Positions 25,694-33,361 of a stretch of 64,000 bases of DNA are shown here, piece by piece. Origin of the DNA: a virus; IMG/VR virus record IMGVR_UViG_3300042449_002472, positions 1 through 64,000 of that record. One strand, given 5' to 3'. Within the stretch, counting starts at the first letter, position 1. Each line of letters begins with the position of its first letter. Below the pieces are notes generated by a model, which saw only the letters and a program-made list of their open reading frames with translations, made no database searches and was not told the origin of the DNA. The position numbers were made by a program, and so were the translations under genes.

Positions 25694-26539
25694 TTAAATT
25701 TCTTGACTCACATTTTTAAGTGCTGACAAATTTGGTAACTTGCTAGGCAAATGAGGAGCAGCATGCAAACCAATATCGACTCCTTTAGAAACCTCGTTAC
25801 CAACATTTTTCATGATTGAAAGTAATTCACTTTGATCAACACCTCCAACACCAGCAAGAGAAGATGCGACAGAATCTAAACTATCTTTGGCATAAAAATT
25901 AGTTGCATTTCCAATACCCGATCCAATCACATGTCCAACAGCAAACAAAAATAATGCTTTTGCCAAATATCTTTTGTTATTTCCTAAAAACAACATAATA
26001 TCACCAATAGATTTTTCTGCCATTGTTCTTAATTTTGAATAGTATTTACTTGTTTTTCCAGCAATGAATCCAGCACCGCCACCAATTGTTTCGCCAGCTT
26101 TATCCATAGCACCAGAAATCATTTTTCCAGTTCTATCAATAAAAGATGATTCTGCCATTGCTGGAACTTTTCCAACTGTCATATCAGTAACTTTATCGAA
26201 TCCTTTTGCAGCGTAATGAATTATTTCATCACTTACAACTTTTGATAATAAAGCAATTGGAATTGCAGCAGCACCACCAGTCATACCAGCAGCTATTAAA
26301 GTGGCAGCAAAAGGCAAAGACAAACCAAGCTTATTTAATTTATCGGACATTGACTTTCCAACATTTATTGCTTTATGTGCAATTTCTTTTGCTTTTTTAT
26401 ATTGCTCATCTGTTTGGCTTGCGTTTTCTTTTTCATCACCTTTTGCACTTTGATAAGATGCTTGAAATCCTTGTTTCATTTTATCAAAAAAAGCTTCGTT
26501 AACATTACGATGTTCAATATATTGTGAAAATGTTTTCAT
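25694..26539 (-). CDS. Leader-bearing hydrophobic cargo protein
   Basis: 281 aa starting MKTFSQYIEHRNVNEAFFDK. It has two hydrophobic regions equivalent to those of 16786-18354 and 42197-43777: LSLPFAATLIAAGMTGGAAA near residue 74, and RYLAKALFLFAVGHVIGSG near 189. The linking parts are helical and Ala/Gly rich. I infer a membrane-inserting or channel-like internal virion protein; an Ala/Gly-rich scaffold is the alternative. AGGA is 6 nt before the ATG. The stop is 1 nt from the next gene's ATG. Confidence 0.65.
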   Translation of the reverse strand: MKTFSQYIEHRNVNEAFFDKMKQGFQASYQSAKGDEKENASQTDEQYKKAKEIAHKAINVGKSMSDKLNKLGLSLPFAATLIAAGMTGGAAAIPIALLSKVVSDEIIHYAAKGFDKVTDMTVGKVPAMAESSFIDRTGKMISGAMDKAGETIGGGAGFIAGKTSKYYSKLRTMAEKSIGDIMLFLGNNKRYLAKALFLFAVGHVIGSGIGNATNFYAKDSLDSVASSLAGVGGVDQSELLSIMKNVGNEVSKGVDIGLHAAPHLPSKLPNLSALKNVSQEI

Positions 26540-26553
26540 ATTTATCCTAAAAA

Positions 26554-27009
26554 TTAATTGGCTAATTTATATACAAATTTATCTAATTCTTTTTTTGTTT
26601 CTGGGTTTTTTTGAACAAATTGATTTAACATGTTCTTGGCCTTTGGATCTTTTGATATTTCTTCTAATTGTTTGATTCTTATTTCATCAAACTTAGACAT
26701 AGTTTTTCCAATACCAGTTTTCAAACCAGAATAAAATGGTTCTACTATTTTTTTCAAAACATTCATGGTTCTGTCGAAGCTTGTGTCTGTAGGTATTTCA
26801 CGATTATAATTTCTTTCGAATTCATAACCAAAAGCATAATCAGCAGCTTTCAAAGAATTGGTTGAAAGTTTTTTAACGAAATCCCAAAGTCCAGAACCGA
26901 CACCAGAAATTCCAGATTCTATTCCAGCAGTTGCTATATCCATAAGTGATTCGTCATAAAACTTAGGATCTCTTTGTTCTAAGAACTTTTTAAATGTATA
27001 TTCTTTCAT
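26554..27009 (-). CDS. Leader-bearing small cargo protein (RDP-type leader)
   Basis: About 151 aa starting MKEYTFKKFLEQRDPKFYDE. The TF..F...RDP..Y pattern also occurs inside the 42197-43777 protein (TFEQYIMSRDPEMY). The body is helical and Gly/Ser-containing near residues 25-35, without known motifs. The ATG at 27009 gives the leader. Only a TATATA box, and no Shine-Dalgarno, precedes it, so the message could be leaderless. An in-frame ATG at 27048 would overlap the divergent gene. Confidence 0.6.
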   Translation of the reverse strand: MKEYTFKKFLEQRDPKFYDESLMDIATAGIESGISGVGSGLWDFVKKLSTNSLKAADYAFGYEFERNYNREIPTDTSFDRTMNVLKKIVEPFYSGLKTGIGKTMSKFDEIRIKQLEEISKDPKAKNMLNQFVQKNPETKKELDKFVYKLAN

Positions 27010-27012
27010 AAA

Positions 27013-27027
27013 TTTATATATAAAATA
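27013..27027. promoter_or_regulatory. Divergent TATATATA promoter candidate
   Basis: TTTATATATAAAATA lies in the 31-bp gap between the starts of the - strand gene (27009) and the + strand gene (27041). The box is nearly symmetric, so it could serve both directions. T4-type late promoters use TATAAATA. For the - gene it leaves only about 3-10 nt before the ATG. Confidence 0.35.
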
Positions 27028-27040
27028 AAAGGAAATAAAC

Positions 27041-27871
27041 ATGAACAAATTATTGACAATTGGCTTTTTAACTTTTGTTTCAAATTTTGCTATATCTCAA
27101 GAACCAAGATATAGATTTATATTACCTCCTGCTCCGCCAGCACCACCAGCATTAAACAATACAGTTAAAGCACAGATTTCTAATCAAAACATTAATTTCA
27201 ATACTGGAAGTAGTAGTGGATTTGGTGGCGGTTTTGGAGGTGGTGGCTTTCAACAAAATACAGGTGGGATTCAAGGCACTGCCCAATACACACAAAATAA
27301 TACCCTAGGCATGCAAATCTCGCAACTTTATCAAATTCCACTTTCTACAGGTGGTAGTAACATGGGTGGCGGTTTTGGTCAATTTGGTGGTGGTCAATTT
27401 GGTGGTGGTCAATTTGGTGGTGGTCAATTTGGTGGTGGTCAATTTGGTGGTGGTCAATTTGGCGGTGGTCAATTTGGCGGTGGTCAATTTGGCGGTGGTC
27501 AATTTGGCGGTGGTCAATTTGGCGGTGGTCAATTTGGCGGTGGTCAATTTGGCGGTGGTGGTGTCAATACAACTATGGGTGGTGGATTCGGTCAAGGTGG
27601 TGGATTCGGTCAATTTGGAGGCACTGGCGGCCAAGCTGTAGGTATGAACAATCCTTTTTATCAAATGGCAATGCAGGGTATTATGTCTGGTGTAGGTGGT
27701 TTAGCATTTCAGAGTGGTAGCGGTGGGAATATGGGCGGACAAAATATGCAAGGTCAATTTGGTGGTGGGAATATGGGTGGTGGATTTGGTCAATTTGGCG
27801 GTGGAAATATGGGCGGTAATGGATTTGGTCAATTTGGTGGTGGTTTCAACAATGGTGGAAATGGTTTATAA
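27041..27871 (+). CDS. Secreted Gly-rich QFGGG-repeat protein
   Basis: 276 aa. A signal peptide is clear at residues 1-20 (MNKLLTIGFLTFVSNFAISQ). A Pro/Ala patch follows, then glycine-rich sequence with twelve perfect QFGGG units at about residues 114-173, then MNNPFYQMAMQGIMSG, which matches the end of the Tyr/Asn-rich protein at 10403-10693. It ends with more GGFGQFGG blocks. AAGGAA is 7 nt from the ATG. It is likely exported and disordered or fibre-like; function unknown. The stop abuts the stop of the convergent gene at 27872. Confidence 0.8.
   Translation: MNKLLTIGFLTFVSNFAISQEPRYRFILPPAPPAPPALNNTVKAQISNQNINFNTGSSSGFGGGFGGGGFQQNTGGIQGTAQYTQNNTLGMQISQLYQIPLSTGGSNMGGGFGQFGGGQFGGGQFGGGQFGGGQFGGGQFGGGQFGGGQFGGGQFGGGQFGGGQFGGGQFGGGGVNTTMGGGFGQGGGFGQFGGTGGQAVGMNNPFYQMAMQGIMSGVGGLAFQSGSGGNMGGQNMQGQFGGGNMGGGFGQFGGGNMGGNGFGQFGGGFNNGGNGL
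27379..27558 (+). repeat. Twelve 15-bp units coding QFGGG
   Basis: CAATTT recurs every 15 bp twelve times without a frame break. The first five units end in GGTGGT and the last seven in GGCGGT. That split suggests two successive expansion events by slippage or unequal exchange. Unit number is expected to vary between relatives. Confidence 0.9.
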
Positions 27872-28414
27872 TTATTTTTCGATTTCTTTATTCAACTTTT
27901 GTTTGATAGATTCTTTTTCTTCTGGATTTATATTTGCCAATTGATTGTTTCCGAAGTTAGCAATATTTTGTTTATAGTAAGCATCAAATTCCTTGATTGA
28001 AGAAATCCCTTGTTGTTCTCCCTGTGCTGTTTTTATTTTATAAATTACTTCATCATTATCTACAATCCACTTCGCAAATGGCGAATTAAAAATTTCTGGG
28101 AATGGCAAATTGTTTTTTGATATCTCATCTTTTTCATCTGCCATGTTTTTTGTATATTTTTCTTTAAATTGTTTTGCCATTTCTGGTGTTATATGTTGAG
28201 AAAAGAATTTTTGATATATTGGCAAGAAGTTATTTACATGAGCGATTCCATTTTGATTTCCGCCTTCTCCTGCAACTTGATAATGTATTTCTCCATCACC
28301 TGCTATAAAGTATTTGCCAAAACTTCCATATGCTAATGGCGGAAATTGAAAGGCATCAATATTTATCTTTTCTATTAAAATTTGTTTTTTTAAAAAAGAC
28401 TGAAATGTAATCAT
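27872..28414 (-). CDS. Leader-like cargo protein, unknown
   Basis: 180 aa starting MITFQSFLKKQILIEKIN, a loose leader (M-x-T-F-x-x-F-L). It contains two similar sub-domains: GEIHYQVAGEGGNQNGIAHV near residue 41, and DEVIYKIKTAQGEQQGISSI near residue 119. Each is followed by a F..YY/IYQK..-type helix, so it looks like an internal duplication. GAGGCGAT directly precedes the ATG, nearly the same ribosome site as the next gene upstream (29218). Function unknown. Confidence 0.6.
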   Translation of the reverse strand: MITFQSFLKKQILIEKINIDAFQFPPLAYGSFGKYFIAGDGEIHYQVAGEGGNQNGIAHVNNFLPIYQKFFSQHITPEMAKQFKEKYTKNMADEKDEISKNNLPFPEIFNSPFAKWIVDNDEVIYKIKTAQGEQQGISSIKEFDAYYKQNIANFGNNQLANINPEEKESIKQKLNKEIEK

Positions 28415-28423
28415 ATCGCCTCA

Positions 28424-29218
28424 TTAATTACTTTTAAAATTTAAAATATTTGGATCTAATTTTTTTTTGTCTGAGCCAAAAGTATCTTTTAATCCATCCC
28501 AGTCTATTGGTTTTGGGCTTTCTTTTGGTGTTAAAACAGTACGCTGATTGCCTTGCCAATCTTTTTCTTGTGGGTTTTCCCAAGGATTACCACCATCGGG
28601 ATTCCCAAATGTTCCACCAGTTTTCTTAAATAAATCCTTCATATATTGACCTACTTTTTCCATTTGATCTTCCGCAAGCTCTCCAGTTTTTGAAACAATA
28701 GCACCAATATAATCACCAATAGCACCAGCAAAATCTTTTATTGCATTCCAAGCTTCCATTAATATTTTCCAAATGGTGTTTCCTCCAAGACCCAAAATAT
28801 ACATCAATGCTTTGTAAGCCATTTGCCCCGTCCAACTGAGTAAATCTGTGATAACTCCATGTTGCAATCCAAGATATAACAATGCTCCAACAACTACAAC
28901 TATACCTAATTTTTTTACTGCACTTTTCAAAAATTCTTTGATAACAATTTTTTTATCTTTGTCTTTAATTTCTTCTTCTATTTTTTGGGGTTTTATTCCA
29001 ATTATTTTTTTTAAAACTGACATTCCGAATTTCGTTACATTATATGCTGCTGACAAACCAGCCTTTGCCGTTTTGTACGCACCAATTGCAGCTAACGATA
29101 GAATTTCATTTACTTGATCTGATTCATTCAAACAATAGATATCTTTCATTTTTAAAGAGTTTAATTTAACGAATTGTTTCTCAACCAAGTACAAATTAAA
29201 ACTTTTCATATTAATCAT
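28424..29218 (-). CDS. Leader-bearing membrane-segment cargo protein
   Basis: 264 aa starting MINMKSFNLYLVEKQF. A Lys-rich stretch is followed by a strong hydrophobic segment LGIVVVVGALLYLGLQHGVI near residue 105 and a softer helical one near residue 135 (YKALMYILGLGGNTIW). The last 60 residues are Pro/Gly/Asp rich and look disordered. I infer a membrane-associated internal virion protein. GAGGCAAT precedes the ATG. The start region and ribosome site resemble those of 27872-28414, which points to a local duplication of flanks. Confidence 0.6.
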   Translation of the reverse strand: MINMKSFNLYLVEKQFVKLNSLKMKDIYCLNESDQVNEILSLAAIGAYKTAKAGLSAAYNVTKFGMSVLKKIIGIKPQKIEEEIKDKDKKIVIKEFLKSAVKKLGIVVVVGALLYLGLQHGVITDLLSWTGQMAYKALMYILGLGGNTIWKILMEAWNAIKDFAGAIGDYIGAIVSKTGELAEDQMEKVGQYMKDLFKKTGGTFGNPDGGNPWENPQEKDWQGNQRTVLTPKESPKPIDWDGLKDTFGSDKKKLDPNILNFKSN

Positions 29219-29256
29219 ATTGCCTCATCAATTATTTTTTAGATATGTTATCTAGC

Positions 29257-29281
29257 CAACAATGGTGGAAATGGTTTATAA
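29257..29281 (+). repeat. 25-bp duplicate of the Gly-rich gene 3' end
   Basis: These 25 bases are identical to 27847-27871, the last eight codons of the QFGGG gene including its TAA. Here they have no reading context. The two copies flank the genes at 27872-29218 as direct repeats. Either those genes were inserted with duplication, or a second Gly-rich gene was lost. Confidence 0.85.
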
Positions 29282-29286
29282 AATAT

Positions 29287-29721
29287 TTAAAAATCTTCCA
29301 TGTAAGTATCAAATGATTCTGGATCACTATCTATTCTGCTAACAACAATGTCATCATTGTCGAATTTAACATTAGGTATTTTTTTCCAAGTATAAGCTGC
29401 ACCAGTCTCATATGTGCTTGGATAAATATCAATTTCATAAACACCCTCTTGAAATTTTCCAATTGTGTAAACATGTTGTGTTCCAACTGTAGCAGAAACT
29501 GTAGCTGCATCAATTCCATTATCATTTAAAACACTTGCGATTTCATCTGCGATATTATGACAAATGCCACCACCACCATATTCTTCATCATGTCCTTGAT
29601 CATCTTGTTTCCAATTATCATAAATATGTTGAGCTTTTGATATTATCATTGGCTTTAAAGATTCTATTTCTTTTATAGATTTTAAAGGTTGTTCGCTTTC
29701 AATCCAATTTTTAAAATTCAT
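29287..29721 (-). CDS. Leader-bearing papain/transglutaminase-like protein
   Basis: 144 aa starting MNFKNWIESEQ. A conserved block has GGGICHNIADEIASVLN, then VGTQHVYTI, then YEIDIYPSTYETG, giving a Cys-His-Asp order expected for a papain-fold or transglutaminase-like enzyme (Cys near 54, His near 85, Asp near 97). I recognise the pattern from other phage proteins but cannot name a family. As cargo it could cleave or crosslink host proteins. GAGGAAAAATC precedes the ATG and the start overlaps the stop of the upstream gene. Confidence 0.6.
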   Translation of the reverse strand: MNFKNWIESEQPLKSIKEIESLKPMIISKAQHIYDNWKQDDQGHDEEYGGGGICHNIADEIASVLNDNGIDAATVSATVGTQHVYTIGKFQEGVYEIDIYPSTYETGAAYTWKKIPNVKFDNDDIVVSRIDSDPESFDTYMEDF

Positions 29722-30218
29722 GATTTTTCCTCAAAGTTTCTTTTAGTAATGTCTCCTGTAAGAACCAATGGATCTCCATTACTATTATTAGCAAGTGTCA
29801 TGTAAAAATATTTTCTTTCTTTGTTAGGAACTTCTAACTTTCTCCATATCTTTGAAACATAATTGTGAAAATCTTCTTGATTAGATATATCTGCAATAAC
29901 AAATTGATTTCCATTATGGCGAGTAATTACAACTTGTCTTCCAAAGACTGGCTTTGGCAAGTCTTGCAATTCTGGATAATCTTTTTCTAATAGTTCTTTA
30001 ATTTTCTTTTTAAATTCTTGCATTTCGCTAGGATCTATTAATGTTATGTGAGGGTTGCTTATTTCTGTTGCACCTTCTGGTAATGATTCTATTGGTGGAT
30101 TTTTAGTCTTGTAAACTAATCCATTAGAGCTATCCAATACACTTACAGCCCTTTTACGATTAGGATGCATAAAGACATTATCGAAATTTTCATTAAACCA
30201 ATTTTTAAAGCTTTTCAT
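29718..30218 (-). CDS. Leader-bearing 2H-like protein with altered second motif
   Basis: About 166 aa starting MKSFKNWFNENFDN. One 2H motif is clear, NPHITLID. The second strand reads KYFYMTLAN, where a Tyr stands in place of the expected His before M-T. It is therefore either a degenerate 2H phosphoesterase or a binding protein. VFGRQVVITRHNGNQFV between them fits the fold. Compare 5299-5709, where both motifs are intact. The ATG at 30218 gives the leader; only an ATATATAAAATT box precedes it. Confidence 0.55.
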   Translation of the reverse strand: MKSFKNWFNENFDNVFMHPNRKRAVSVLDSSNGLVYKTKNPPIESLPEGATEISNPHITLIDPSEMQEFKKKIKELLEKDYPELQDLPKPVFGRQVVITRHNGNQFVIADISNQEDFHNYVSKIWRKLEVPNKERKYFYMTLANNSNGDPLVLTGDITKRNFEEKS

Positions 30219-30220
30219 AA

Positions 30221-30250
30221 TTTTATATATTGTTTTGATCATATATAAAA
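30221..30250. promoter_or_regulatory. Inverted pair of TATATAAAA boxes between divergent genes
   Basis: TTTTATATAT at 30221-30230 and ATATATAAAA at 30241-30250 are perfect inverted copies with 10 bp between. Each box points at one of the divergent starts (30218 on -, 30275 on +). They are candidate promoters for both cargo genes. The symmetry could also be an operator. The local AT richness weakens the case. Confidence 0.35.
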
Positions 30251-30274
30251 TCAAATATTAAGAAGGGAAAAATT

Positions 30275-31447
30275 ATGAATTTTAAACAATGGTTTTTTAA
30301 CGAAATGGAGATAGCCACATTAGATAAAGAGAAAATTTATCCTTATGGGTCTTCCGATGAAATAAAATTGGGTCAGCCAAAAAGCAGTAAAGTAAGTGGT
30401 TTTTGTCTACACAATCCAGAAATAAATGCATTTGCTCAAAAAAATTCAACAAATATGTTTATAGTTTTTGCATTTGTTTTTTACACAATTCAAAAAGAGT
30501 GGCAGATAGTTCATCAAACATTTCCAGATTTTTTAAAATGGGTTTTTGAAGATGCGATACATAAAACAAAAAAAAATAAGATAAATGCTTGGGATTATGC
30601 TGGCCAATCGTTTGCAAAACAGGCAAATCTACTTGGTTCCAAAAAAGGAGAAAGTAAGGCGAGATATCTCGAAGAATTATGGGAAAAAAAAGATACTATT
30701 TATAATGGTATAACATCGCTCATGAATAAAGGTGAATCTACTTCCTTATCAGATTCTTCTGATTTTAAAATTTTCGAGTATATTGTAGACAACATAAAAG
30801 GACTTGCTGCTGTAAAAGCTGCTTTTGCAACTCAATTAATCATAGGAAAATATGGATGTGTAGATTCTGTTAATATGAGAGCGTATGACAAAATGATTCG
30901 TGCCGATATAGAAAAAGACCCAAAAAAATCTGGCTTTAGTTTAACCACTAAAAAAAGTAAGACCAAAAAAGACGCTCTTGGTAATTTTGTAAATATAACC
31001 GACAAAAAAGGTAATACCGTCACTGATACAAATGTAAAAACAAGTGGTATTGGTTTGAAAGGATATGTTAGTTTTCTTGATGCCTTGCAAGACTTATATG
31101 GCGATAGCATTTCTAAAATCATGTGGGATGATTGGTGCAAAATAGTAAATGACAAAATTATAAAATCTAATGACATTGGCGATTCAAATAAAATAAAATT
31201 AAATGTTAATGATCAAGAATTTAAAATAAACCCATACAAAGTAAAAAGCAATACAAGAGACATGATTGACAAAGAAAAGGGATTTTTGCAAAAAGTAGAT
31301 CCAGAAGGTACAGGTTCTGGAATTAGTTTGGCCCATTTGCAATCAATCAAAGCTGGAGAAAAGTATGGAGAAAAATTCGATATTGCAAAAGTATTGGAAA
31401 AAATTAAGATTTTAAAAGAATATATATTATCACAAAACATTCTATAA
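30275..31447 (+). CDS. Leader-bearing helix-hairpin-helix-like protein
   Basis: 390 aa starting MNFKQWFFNEMEIATLDK. The middle has GLAAVKAAFATQLIIGKYGC followed by VDSVNMRAYD, which resembles the HhH-type segment seen in DNA glycosylase-like phage proteins. SGIGLKGYVSFLDALQ follows after a Lys/Thr-rich loop. DNA binding is my inference; there is no clear catalytic residue. AAGGGA precedes the ATG. If packaged, it could enter the cell bound to the genome. The next gene starts 12 bp after the stop. Confidence 0.6.
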   Translation: MNFKQWFFNEMEIATLDKEKIYPYGSSDEIKLGQPKSSKVSGFCLHNPEINAFAQKNSTNMFIVFAFVFYTIQKEWQIVHQTFPDFLKWVFEDAIHKTKKNKINAWDYAGQSFAKQANLLGSKKGESKARYLEELWEKKDTIYNGITSLMNKGESTSLSDSSDFKIFEYIVDNIKGLAAVKAAFATQLIIGKYGCVDSVNMRAYDKMIRADIEKDPKKSGFSLTTKKSKTKKDALGNFVNITDKKGNTVTDTNVKTSGIGLKGYVSFLDALQDLYGDSISKIMWDDWCKIVNDKIIKSNDIGDSNKIKLNVNDQEFKINPYKVKSNTRDMIDKEKGFLQKVDPEGTGSGISLAHLQSIKAGEKYGEKFDIAKVLEKIKILKEYILSQNIL

Positions 31448-31459
31448 AAAGGAAAAGTC

Positions 31460-31864
31460 ATGAGTCAATATTTTAATCAAAAACCTATCAGTGAAGCGAC
31501 ATGGTGGGCAAGTGTGATGGATCAACTTGGAAATGTAAGCAAAAATCCTAATTTGTACGAAGATATGGACGCACCAGCACCATCACCATCACAATCACCA
31601 GAAGATGAAATGAAAATAGGTCATGGTTTAGACAGAAAGTTAAAAATATTTTTAGATGGATTAGATAAAACTGATTTAACTAGAGCAAATTTAAAAAACT
31701 TGGCAAAAACCTTGATAAACTCATTACACAAAGCAATGGTAGATGATGAAGGAATTCAAGATTCAAGTGCAAGAACTATGCTTATGAAAGAAATTAAAGC
31801 AGCTTTTCAAGAAGTTCCAGAAGAAGAATCAGCAGAAGAAGGTCAAGAATTTAAAGGACAATAA
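31460..31864 (+). CDS. WW-leader acidic cargo protein
   Basis: 134 aa starting MSQYFNQKPISEATWWASVM, the same leader style as the 522-aa protein at 16786-18354. A Pro/Ser-rich link (APAPSPSQSPEDE) is followed by helical sequence and a very acidic end (EVPEEESAEEGQE). No motif is recognised. AAAGGAAAA lies about 3 nt from the ATG. The shared leader on two unrelated bodies is the evidence that this third leader type is also a sorting signal. Confidence 0.6.
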   Translation: MSQYFNQKPISEATWWASVMDQLGNVSKNPNLYEDMDAPAPSPSQSPEDEMKIGHGLDRKLKIFLDGLDKTDLTRANLKNLAKTLINSLHKAMVDDEGIQDSSARTMLMKEIKAAFQEVPEEESAEEGQEFKGQ

Positions 31865-31872
31865 CCTCAACG

Positions 31873-32235
31873 ATGATATCATTTATCAAAAATCTATTCG
31901 GACTTAGGTCTAGTATCAGAAATCTATTCGATCTTAGATCCGGTAGGTGGAATGGTCGTAGAAAAAAATGGCTGACAGAAAATGATAGTTGTATAGCTTG
32001 TGGAAAAAAAAGTTCACTTCATGTACACCATAAGATTCCGGTTCATATTGATGAAAGTAAAGAGCTTATTGAAGATAATCTATGTACTTTGTGTGCAACA
32101 TGTCATTTTGTTTTTGGCCATTCGCACAACTGGTCACTTTATAACCCTTTTGTAATAGAAGATTGTGAAAATCATTTAAAAAGGGTAAAAGAAAATCAAA
32201 AAATTAATCAATCCTTGCAAAAAAAACAATATTAA
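31873..32235 (+). CDS. HNH endonuclease
   Basis: 120 aa. CIACGKKSSLHVHHKIPVHI is followed by LCTLCATCHFVFGH: two Cys pairs for zinc and the HH of the HNH active site, so it should nick or cut DNA. The N-terminus holds a short tandem duplication, KNLFGLRSSI then RNLFDLRSGR, also seen at DNA level (31890-31945). No Shine-Dalgarno is visible; translation may be coupled to the upstream gene, 8 bp away. Likely a free-standing homing-type nuclease. Confidence 0.85.
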   Translation: MISFIKNLFGLRSSIRNLFDLRSGRWNGRRKKWLTENDSCIACGKKSSLHVHHKIPVHIDESKELIEDNLCTLCATCHFVFGHSHNWSLYNPFVIEDCENHLKRVKENQKINQSLQKKQY

Positions 32236-32249
32236 AATCAGTGAACTAA

Positions 32250-33350
32250 ATGCGTCATAAAAATTTAAAAAATCAAGTAAAAATACAAGAGGCATTAGCG
32301 AAAAAAGCTAATAATCCATATCTTCGTATAATCCCAGAAAATGCAAAGATATTTCAGAAAAATAAAAAAATAGAAATTCATAATAATGTAAGAAATAAAA
32401 AATCTATTTTTACAAATTTAGAATCACAAAATCAGAATTTCAAAAGAGAAAAAGAAATTCAATTCTTAACAACCATACCATCTAAAATGGTAAGGCTTGA
32501 TTTGCCAGAAGCTGGTAGCTTTAATGCGGGAATATTAGATTTAGGCAATAAAATATTATGCGTTTATAGATCAAATGAATATGAATTCGTAGCTTGTTTT
32601 TTAAATTATGAATATAAAGTTATAAACAATTTTTATTATAAATTTAAAATGTATGGTGTTACCGATCCAAGAATAATTAGAACTCCTGATAATAAAGTTC
32701 TAATGTCTTATTCAATGAAATTTGACAATTGTAATGCTGAAAGTATTGCAGGAACAATTATAATGGATCTAAGTAAATCAGATACTGAAATTTTTGAAGC
32801 TGAAACAATTAGGATAAGCCCAAAAGAAATTGTAAGAAGGCAAAAAAATTGGATGCCTTTTGTTCATGAAAAAAAATTATACTTTATTGCAAACATACAT
32901 CCACATGAGATTTATGAAGTCCACACAGGAAGCATCATAAAATCAGAAAAAAAATATGTAACATCATTTAAAAATAAATGGTTTATGCAGACTGAATTGA
33001 GAGGTAATACAAATGCAGTTATCTTGCCAGATGGCAATTATTTGACAACATTTCACACAGTTGCAAGAAACAAAAATTTACATTATTATGATAATGGTTT
33101 TTATATTTTTGAAGGCAAGCCACCATTTGTAGTGACGCATATGTCTGAAAAAACATATTTAAAAGCAGAAGATGCTACAGAACCTCATTATAGAAAATCT
33201 GGTCTTATACTGTGTACATTTCCAATTGGAATGATCCTTAAAGATAACAAAGTCATTATAAGTTATGGCGACAATGATTCTTGTGTAAAAATACTTGAAT
33301 CATCCTTAGATGATGTCATGAGCATGATGGTTAAGGTAAACGACAAATAA
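32250..33350 (+). CDS. GH130/GH43-like beta-propeller protein
   Basis: 366 aa. After a basic ~70-aa N-terminus, the text has repeated beta-blade patterns: FNAGILDLGNKILCVYRS, YGVTDPRIIRTPDNKVLMSY, WMPFVHEKKLYFIANIHPHE and VISYGDNDSCVKI. The GVTDPRI step is typical of GH130-type five-bladed propellers, which cleave or phosphorolyse mannosides. A role in trimming or building a glycan is inferred. Catalytic acids were not assigned. It neighbours glycosyltransferase and methyltransferase genes. Confidence 0.65.
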   Translation: MRHKNLKNQVKIQEALAKKANNPYLRIIPENAKIFQKNKKIEIHNNVRNKKSIFTNLESQNQNFKREKEIQFLTTIPSKMVRLDLPEAGSFNAGILDLGNKILCVYRSNEYEFVACFLNYEYKVINNFYYKFKMYGVTDPRIIRTPDNKVLMSYSMKFDNCNAESIAGTIIMDLSKSDTEIFEAETIRISPKEIVRRQKNWMPFVHEKKLYFIANIHPHEIYEVHTGSIIKSEKKYVTSFKNKWFMQTELRGNTNAVILPDGNYLTTFHTVARNKNLHYYDNGFYIFEGKPPFVVTHMSEKTYLKAEDATEPHYRKSGLILCTFPIGMILKDNKVIISYGDNDSCVKILESSLDDVMSMMVKVNDK

Positions 33351-33361
33351 ATCAAAAATTT

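Noticed and set aside
27305-27664. Long open frames in two other readings across the QFGGG repeat
   Set aside because: They arise from the 15-bp repeat, which is free of stops in several frames; only the signal-peptide frame has a ribosome site and a normal protein start.
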